The translations under genes and the position numbers were made by a program. From Juglans regia (Eukaryota > Streptophyta > Magnoliopsida > Fagales > Juglandaceae), in the NCBI RefSeq assembly GCF_001411555.2, contig NW_023357374.1, positions 404,501-468,500 of the forward strand: a DNA stretch of 64,000 nucleotides, read 5' to 3'. The notes under the pieces are model-generated. The model was not told where the DNA came from and made no database searches. It worked only from the letters and a program-made list of their open reading frames with translations. Positions within the stretch are counted from its first letter, which is position 1. Each line of letters opens with the position of its first letter. Shown piece after piece: positions 58,460 to 64,000 of this stretch.

Positions 58460-59330
58460 AGAATGGTCGTACGTGGCGGCTAACCCACGTACGGTGGTTG
58501 TCCACCATGTATGGTGGCTTTCCACCACATAAAGTGGTGGTTTGGACTGCGGGCTAGGCTAGGGAAGGCCAAGGGAGGCTGAGGATGGTCTCGTGGTGGC
58601 TGGGATGGCAGAGCACGGCGGAGCTGTGGGTTTCCATGGGGAACCCGTGTGCTTAAGGCATGGAAATGGAGGGGGAAGCTTGGCTGGTCGTGGCTGGCCA
58701 TGGAGTGGTTGTGCGGTGGAGCTCATGGGGGTGTTGGGTGGCACCACAGTGGCTGGAGGGCGGCGGATCTAAGCTAACGGGTGGAGAGGAGCCGTGGGAG
58801 AGTGAGAGAGAGTGAAGGAGCTGGGTGGCTCAGCTGGACTTGGGAGTGGCTAGGGGAGGTCGTCAGTGTAAAGGGAAGCTCTTGGTGGTGGTGCAGTGGC
58901 CGTTAGAGGCGGAGCTCCACCTTGGGTATGGAGAACCCGTGTGTTGAAGGAGCTCCGTGCGACTGAGGAAGGGGCTATGGGCTTTAGGCCAAGGGGAGGA
59001 GAAAGGGGGAGGCTCAGAGGGCTCTTGGTGGTGCTCGGGGGCCGTGGCTGGCCACGTATGGCTGTGGAAGGGGGCTGTGCACGGTGAAACCGTGCATGGG
59101 TTGCTGTGTGCATGCGATGGGGAAGGTAGCTGCAAGGTGGACGCTGATTTCGAAGGTGGGAGCTCGCCGGTGTGAGGGGAGGCCGTTGGTGGTGGAGATG
59201 AGATTGGGCAGCGCACGACGACGTCGGGCTGTGCAGAGGGGCAGCGTGTAGCGTGCGACGTAAGGGAGAGGGAGGAGATAGAGAGGGAGGGAAAAGTGAG
59301 GGAGAAAGAGAGAGAGTCTGGGTTTTAATC
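58460..59330. other. GC-rich part of LTR family III
   Basis: Overlapping open frames on both strands reflect composition only. The GGTTTCCATGGGGAACCCGTG block at about 58627 recurs as GTATGGAGAACCCGTG at 58926, a partial internal duplication. Confidence 0.4.
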
Positions 59331-59930
59331 CTGATCCCTTCATCTTGGGATCCTCAAAATGATCTAACGGTGAAGGATTAAAACATTGATTTGAAAATGC
59401 ATAAACATTAACTTAATTAAAAGCACTAAGAAGAATAACGGTATAATATTATTTAAACTAAATTTTAGTTTATAAAATAATATTTCTTCATCATTAATAA
59501 AATGATGAAGTTTTATTTAATATCTTTAAAAGAATAAAACTATTTAATTAATTAGAGTTTTCAACATAATTTAAATCCCATAATATTTAAATAACTGAAA
59601 TCATTTTAATAAATGATATTAAAATGATTTCCGACAATTATAATATTTTTAGAGCTCTTAAAAAATATTATAATTGTCTTATTTAAAAACAAGTTCAGTT
59701 CAATAACACTGAAAATACCTCATATAAATATTTTCAGGACATTTAAAACATTGGGCGTACTTTAGAAGTCACATAATATCTTTTAAAATATGCCATCGAG
59801 GTTCAACATGCATAACGAGGCTCACAATCGCTAGAGAGAAGGGCAGAGTGTTATATAATTTTTGTCCTCAGAATTTGCTTATGTCAGAAAGAATGAACCT
59901 TACGTCAGAAAGAAGGAGCGGGATGTTACA

Positions 59931-60340
59931 ATTGGTGGTATCGCAAGCTTCCACAATTTAGTCCATTCTTCTCGAGGGTGGGAATTATGAGAGTTTTGTC
60001 CTTTTTATCTTTCCTGCAGTTCCCCTTGTAAGTGGTAATCACTCCTAACTATAAAAACTCCATTTGCATTGTTGATTGTTCTGATTGATTGGGATTTGAA
60101 TTATTAGGTCAGCTTCATTGTTAGTGAAAACTGCTTTGATTAAGGATATGTTTCATTCCTTGGTTTCTAGTTGAATAAGAACCTCCACTTTAGCATCACC
60201 CCCCAATAAATTGTTCCCACTTTGAGGTTTGTATAAGATAGGTTGAGGCAGCCAAGGATCTAACTAAATTCTTACTAATTTACCATTACCAAATCTCCAT
60301 ATGGTCCCTTCTAGAAATAGAGCTCTAGCAGATAAAATGT
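59931..60340 (-). pseudogene. LINE ORF2 fragment upstream of zf-RVT
   Basis: The minus strand reads SARALFLEGTIWRFGNGKLV, then LDPWLPQPILYKPQSGNNLL and ISLIKAVFTNNEADLI, with in-frame stops. It joins to the zf-RVT piece at 50757. Confidence 0.75.
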
Positions 60341-60656
60341 TTCTCCAAATATATTCGCACATGATGGATATGGGTGTAGAGGATAAACCTCATAAAGAAA
60401 CTTTATTTTTGTTGTTTTTCTTTTTTCTCTCCTTTCATTAAATATCATGTTTTTGATGGTCAAACATTGTGAAGTGTACATCTACATAGACGGGTCAAAC
60501 GGTACACAATTGAAGATGTGAATCGTATTTACTCTGTAAATAAACAGAATTCTACGTATGCATTTAATTATTTGCCAATGCTTTAAGCCAAAGGCAGTTG
60601 GGAATTAAAGGTGCCAGAATTTAAGATGCGCCATGAAGATCTAAATACATCATTTA
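60341..60656. other. Non-genic DNA
   Basis: Nothing recognised. Confidence 0.4.
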
Positions 60657-60899
60657 ATGCCGTGGAACTCTTACTACGATGAACTCTTACTACATCATTT
60701 AGCAATACAAATAGCAAAACAGATCCAAAAGATGCCGGCGATTTTAGAAGGATACGACCAAATTGTTATTGATGGTATAACAAAAAGAACTTCCTCTCCA
60801 TTGTGGCAACTAATTCCAATCATGGAGGACATCAGTCAAAATCCCGTCCTGGAAGATGAGTGGAGAGTAGCCAATATACACCGGTTTCAAAATTTTTAG
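60657..60899 (+). pseudogene. RNase H-like remnant
   Basis: The frame has EGYDQIVIDGITKRTSSPLW, then PIMEDISQNP and WRVANIHR, similar in order to the plant retroelement RNase H domain (E-x-D-s block, helix, and a final HxxR before Glu/Asn). It stops before the last catalytic residues. Confidence 0.5.
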
Positions 60900-61376
60900 C
60901 GTGCACACAATGGCGCAATAGGCAGGGACCTATCAACTCTTTGGCCGCATACCCCTTGATAGTATCCTAGATGTATTTTATATACTGACAGTGGGGAAGA
61001 CCCACCTTGAACTCTTTTTATTATCCTTTCATTTTCTAATATATCGAATGCTTGTAAAGGAAAAAAAAAACTCTTAACCTTTTGCATATGTAATAAAAAG
61101 TTCCTACATAATAAATCAATTCGATTTGAATCTCGAAAAAAGGTACATGAAGACAAAACTCTCATTTGTGTAAGTATTCAATATTACAATTGAATATTTT
61201 TTTATTGATATCCATTTTTAAAAAAGAATAATGTTATATACATGTCTAAAGTGTACGTATAAGTCTCGTGCGGGCATTTTGAAAAAGCTAGACCTATCAT
61301 AAAAAACGATTACTTTAAACCGAGTCTAACCTTTTTTCGAAGGGTCTGCGAGATATTTACATACCTGGATCTATAT
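60900..61376. other. Non-genic DNA
   Basis: Nothing firm. The 61228-61376 stretch (TTATATACATGTCTAAAGTG) resembles a MITE end but no partner was found. Confidence 0.35.
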
Positions 61377-62545
61377 TGTCACCCCTTTTTGTCTGAAATT
61401 CATAACAGTAACAATAATAATAACTTAGATACAATAATCCTACAAAATCAAATATAAAAAAAAAAAAAATTCAAGAAAAATAAACTAAACACTACTACAT
61501 GCTCTCTAAAATCTCAACACTCCCCTTATGCCATCTGGCATCTACCCCCCCCTCCCTCCCTCTTATAGTCCTGTCCCTTACCATTTATTCTAGTTGTCAT
61601 AACTATCAAAATCATCTGAAAAAAAATGGTGGAGATAAATGGGTGAGTCCATCGACTCAGTAAGCAATGAACCTATAACAGCGTGTAAACATGAGCCAGT
61701 TACAGAATGCATAAACAAGTAATTCTAAAAACTAGTAGTAGTATTTGAGAAGCATTTATTTTTCAATAATATATATACAAAAGACTTTAGGCACAAGCAT
61801 AACTGAAACAACATTAGAAATATAAGTAGAGACCATGTTTACCCACGTGGTAGGGTTTGCATATTTGCGGTTAGCCAACTAGAACATAAATCAATATTTT
61901 ATCACCAAAGTGAGTGCACTCAAAATAGAGACCATTATTTTATCCCGTAGCATGGCCATAATAGAGGTCACTATTATATCTCGTGATAGGGCCAAAAATA
62001 GAAGTCACTATTATATCTCGTGATAGGACCAAAAATAAAGGCCACTAATATATCTCGTGGCATGGCCAGAAACGAAGGCCACTATTTTATCCCGTGGTAG
62101 GGCCAGAAACAGAGATCACTACTTTATCCCATGGCAAGGCCTGACGCCAACTCGTGGCAGGGCCTGTAACCAAATCAAAACAGAATCTCATGTCTCAAAA
62201 TTTTCATGTACAATGCAATAATAGACTAATCACCTTTACTCATTCCGTTGCGACTTCCTTTCTATTACACGTGTGCTCGGCATATGGGGATGCAAGATTC
62301 TCACGAATGGAAAGGAAGTGGGCCCACTTGCCCCTGCGAAATGTGTATTTTTTAGTTAGGCACCTACTTGTATCCACACCTAGGGTGGATAGGCAGATCG
62401 AGCGGATAGGCCGGGTTGCGGGGGCATGCCACCCAGCCCTAATTTTTTTTTTTATTAAAGAGAAGGAAGTCACATGTCCAATAGTGACCCATGCCCGAAT
62501 TTATTAATGAACCCCCACTTGTGGCGGAGGAAAATTGTGGTAACA
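61377..62545 (-). repeat. LTR-like repeat with undefined ends
   Basis: Starts TGTCACCCC and may end GTGGTAACA. The block GAGTCCATCGACTCAGTAAG near 61646 resembles a block in the other LTRs. No target duplication was confirmed (TATAT against ATCAT). Confidence 0.35.
61931..62154 (+). repeat. 37-bp tandem repeat
   Basis: Units start at 61931, 61970, 62007, 62044, 62081 and 62118. Each holds ACTATTATATCTCGTGATAG or a close variant followed by GGCCAAAAATAGA. Five of the steps are 37 or 39 bp. Confidence 0.85.
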
Positions 62546-62653
62546 ATCATAGTACTTGGTATTTTTACAAATAGAAAGAAAAAAATAAAATAAAATGAAC
62601 CCAAGTACTCAAAAGACAAAAACAAATTACATTCCCAAATATTCTAAAAAAAG

Positions 62654-63118
62654 TTACATTTTGCACTTACGAATCTGAGGTAGCCCACTTGCATATGTTC
62701 TGATAATCCCTTTCAGCAAATGTGGAAGCGTTGTATGACCAACCCACACATGCGAGACACCACTACTGCCTAGATGAGCCAAAAAGTCGGCAGCCATGTT
62801 TCCTTCCCGATATATATGATTGACATAAAAATTTATCTCTCCCAATATTCCAACTATTTCTTCCCAAAAATCCTCTAAATACCAAAGAGTACATCTTCCA
62901 TTTTTAATCCAATTCACTACAATTAAAGATACCATTGAAAAAATTGAATTGAATTGCATTACCCATTGAAAAAATACGATCTGACAGCCAAAAAGATCAA
63001 TCCCTAAGTCACAAGTATAATATAACAACAAAAAGCACACTTTGTCATGACAAGATGTATTTTTATTACCTCCATGTACACCACAAAAGTCATCATTAGA
63101 GTCAGATTTTGAATACAT
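62654..63118 (-). pseudogene. LINE-type RNase H domain
   Basis: The minus strand has SLIVVNWIKNGRCTLWYLED, then INFYVNHIYREGNMAADFLA, the C-terminal RNase H of plant LINEs with the final Asp in AADFLA. The N-terminal 55 residues of the frame do not match the family, so the fragment is partial. Confidence 0.7.
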
Positions 63119-63414
63119 GTTTCAAGTTTTTTTATTGTTTTGAGGGAACCATTAATTTTTTGTTTCCTATATAATGATGAAAAGACTGTCAAAAAGCAAA
63201 AACCTTTTAAGAAGTACTACAATATTATATTTTTATTTGTTATCCCAAATAATATAAATATTTTGCCTTACATTCTGGCCCACTCACAACTCTATCAACC
63301 AAGTCCAATGCAGATAAGCGTTTGAGTTACGTTGAAAATAAAGGTCGATGATCATCTAAAAAATAAGTATGAAGAAACTGAGTTAAATAAATAACTGATA
63401 ATAGAAACAAAATT
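63119..63414. other. Non-genic DNA
   Basis: Nothing recognised. Confidence 0.4.
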
Positions 63415-63800
63415 TCAACTGAGGGCCTTAATAGTCTTTGGAGACAATAAACTCTTAAAAGAATCCAAAATGCATCTTCTACTATTAAATGCGGACTCCG
63501 AGGCAACGGTGTAAATGGAGGTGGCTAACACATCGGGTGCACCTCAGCTAGGACAGGAAAGTTGATTGCATTAGTCTTCCACCAATCTAAAATATCAATA
63601 TTTGGTGGTTTTGTTGCACACCCCTTTGATAAGTACTGATCCAACTCCTATCTAAACTCTATAAAATCCTTCTCGTCAAGGACTTTGTCTAATAACATGA
63701 GATCAAATCTATGAAAGACCGGTACGGGCTCATTACCAATATTTGTAGAAGTAGTATTTCGCATTCCTTGAGCACATCAGAACTCCTCCATTAATGACAC
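63415..63800 (-). pseudogene. hAT transposase, C-terminal dimerisation domain
   Basis: The minus strand reads ELDQYLSKGC, then NIDILDWWKTNAINFPVLAE, then after a frameshift near 63540 DVLATSIYTVASESAFN and ILDSFKSLLSPKTIKAL. These are the standard blocks of the hAT C-terminal domain of Ac-like transposases, with the conserved ASESAF. An in-frame stop (FR-stop-ELDQ) lies near 63650. No element ends were identified. Confidence 0.85.
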
Positions 63801-64000
63801 AAAATGTATCATATTGCTCAATCTAGGGGTGATACGCATGGTGGGGATGGCCCTCCTAGGGGGGGTTGGGCCGGTGGGAAACTTCGAAACAAGCAGAAAC
63901 TTTGCACTCTTTGAAAATATTAACATGTAGTTTTAAACTTTATGGTCATGATATTCCTGGTAACTTCGAAACTGCCATCACGCCTTTGGTCTTTGACTTT
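63801..64000. other. Window edge, unassigned
   Basis: The sequence AGGGGTGATACGCATGG near 63826 could start a small element that continues beyond the window, but this cannot be tested here. Confidence 0.25.

Larger units (their letters stand above)
50763..59930 (-). repeat. Solo LTR, family III (about 4.8 kb without inserts)
   Basis: Starts TGTAACGTCCG and ends GGGATGTTACA on the plus strand; flanks GTTGG (50758-50762) and ATTGG (59931-59935) fit a 5-bp target duplication with one change. Removing the nested family II LTR (52233-56596) leaves about 4.8 kb with no retroelement genes. It holds a Tourist-like MITE, a 90-bp tandem array and a GC-rich part (58460-59330) with open but featureless frames. 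The AATGAGTCGATGACTCG block near 51070 resembles AATGAGTCGAAGACTCAG in the chromovirus LTRs, hinting at the same clade. Confidence 0.8.
50420..60340 (-). mobile_element. Second LINE C-terminus, split by LTR family III
   Basis: The minus strand of 60340-59931 gives NILSARALFLEGTIWRFGNG and NNLLGGDAKVEVLI. The reading continues at 50757 with NFLWRECRNILPIKFNLC, then PICPMCLLEPETTEQILWEC, the zinc-binding end of a plant LINE ORF2, and WWRRNEFVFKN. The 9.2 kb between is the family III LTR and its inserts, with GTTGG/ATTGG flanks. Confidence 0.75.

Noticed and set aside
58480..59343. Pro-rich minus-strand frames and Gly-rich plus-strand frames
   Set aside because: GC-rich composition opens all frames; no conserved domain and the region is inside a solo LTR.
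44..63000. CRISPR arrays or prokaryotic operons
   Set aside because: Tandem repeats here lack unique spacers, and gene content is plant nuclear.

Overview
The window is nuclear DNA from a flowering plant, most likely a woody eudicot. It is AT-rich, contains a SAUR-type auxin-responsive gene and a FAR1/FHY3-type pseudogene, and is otherwise almost wholly made of plant transposable elements: Ty3/gypsy chromovirus, TAT-like gypsy, a TRIM, L1-type LINEs, a Tourist-like MITE and a hAT remnant. The MITE and the GGTCCGG-rich elements remind me of Fagales such as walnut or hickory relatives, but that is from memory and is weak. No intact autonomous element and no undisputed intact host gene was found; no rRNA, tRNA or CRISPR array was seen.

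Layout. 1-369 is a LINE 3' end with a poly(A) tail. 1086-13359 is an old TAT-like gypsy element with a large internal deletion. It is split by a structurally complete but mutated Tekay-type chromovirus on the minus strand (2568-12429: 2.5 kb LTRs, PBS, PPT, gag, pol with chromodomain-like tail, and a likely gag-pol intron). 13360-14863 is AT-rich. 14864-17400 is a second copy of the old LTR, broken by a 1.9 kb insert flanked by GAGTC. 17998-18443 is a textbook TRIM. 18449-20430 is a FAR1-like pseudogene. 20431-23757 is non-genic DNA with short direct repeats and a 22/24-bp minisatellite.

23758-37360 holds a minus-strand LINE (about 4.2 kb when inserts are removed) split by two long LTRs (27379-30057 and 30517-35141). 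It is bordered on both sides by inverted copies of one GGGGTGTAA-ended element. 37940-38356 is a SAUR gene with one in-frame amber codon. 39000-43091 is a 4.1 kb solo LTR with perfect TTCAT target duplications. 44150-49244 is a decayed gypsy element (protease, gag, PBS, 5' LTR). 50420-60340 is a second LINE C-terminus, split by a 4.8 kb solo LTR (50763-59930) that is itself split by another giant solo LTR (52233-56596) and carries a Tourist-like MITE. 60657-64000 contains RNase H remnants, an LTR-like repeat with a 37-bp array and a hAT transposase C-terminus.

The elements do not form a pathway; their relation is chronological nesting. The most interesting signal is in the long LTRs. Five copies belonging to two families have unrelated 5' halves but a shared 3' half. 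That half contains several inverted repeats with constant geometry, pairing-preserving substitutions between families, and a segment that can pair with either of two flanking partners. This suggests a conserved structured RNA (or paired protein site) in the LTR transcript leader.
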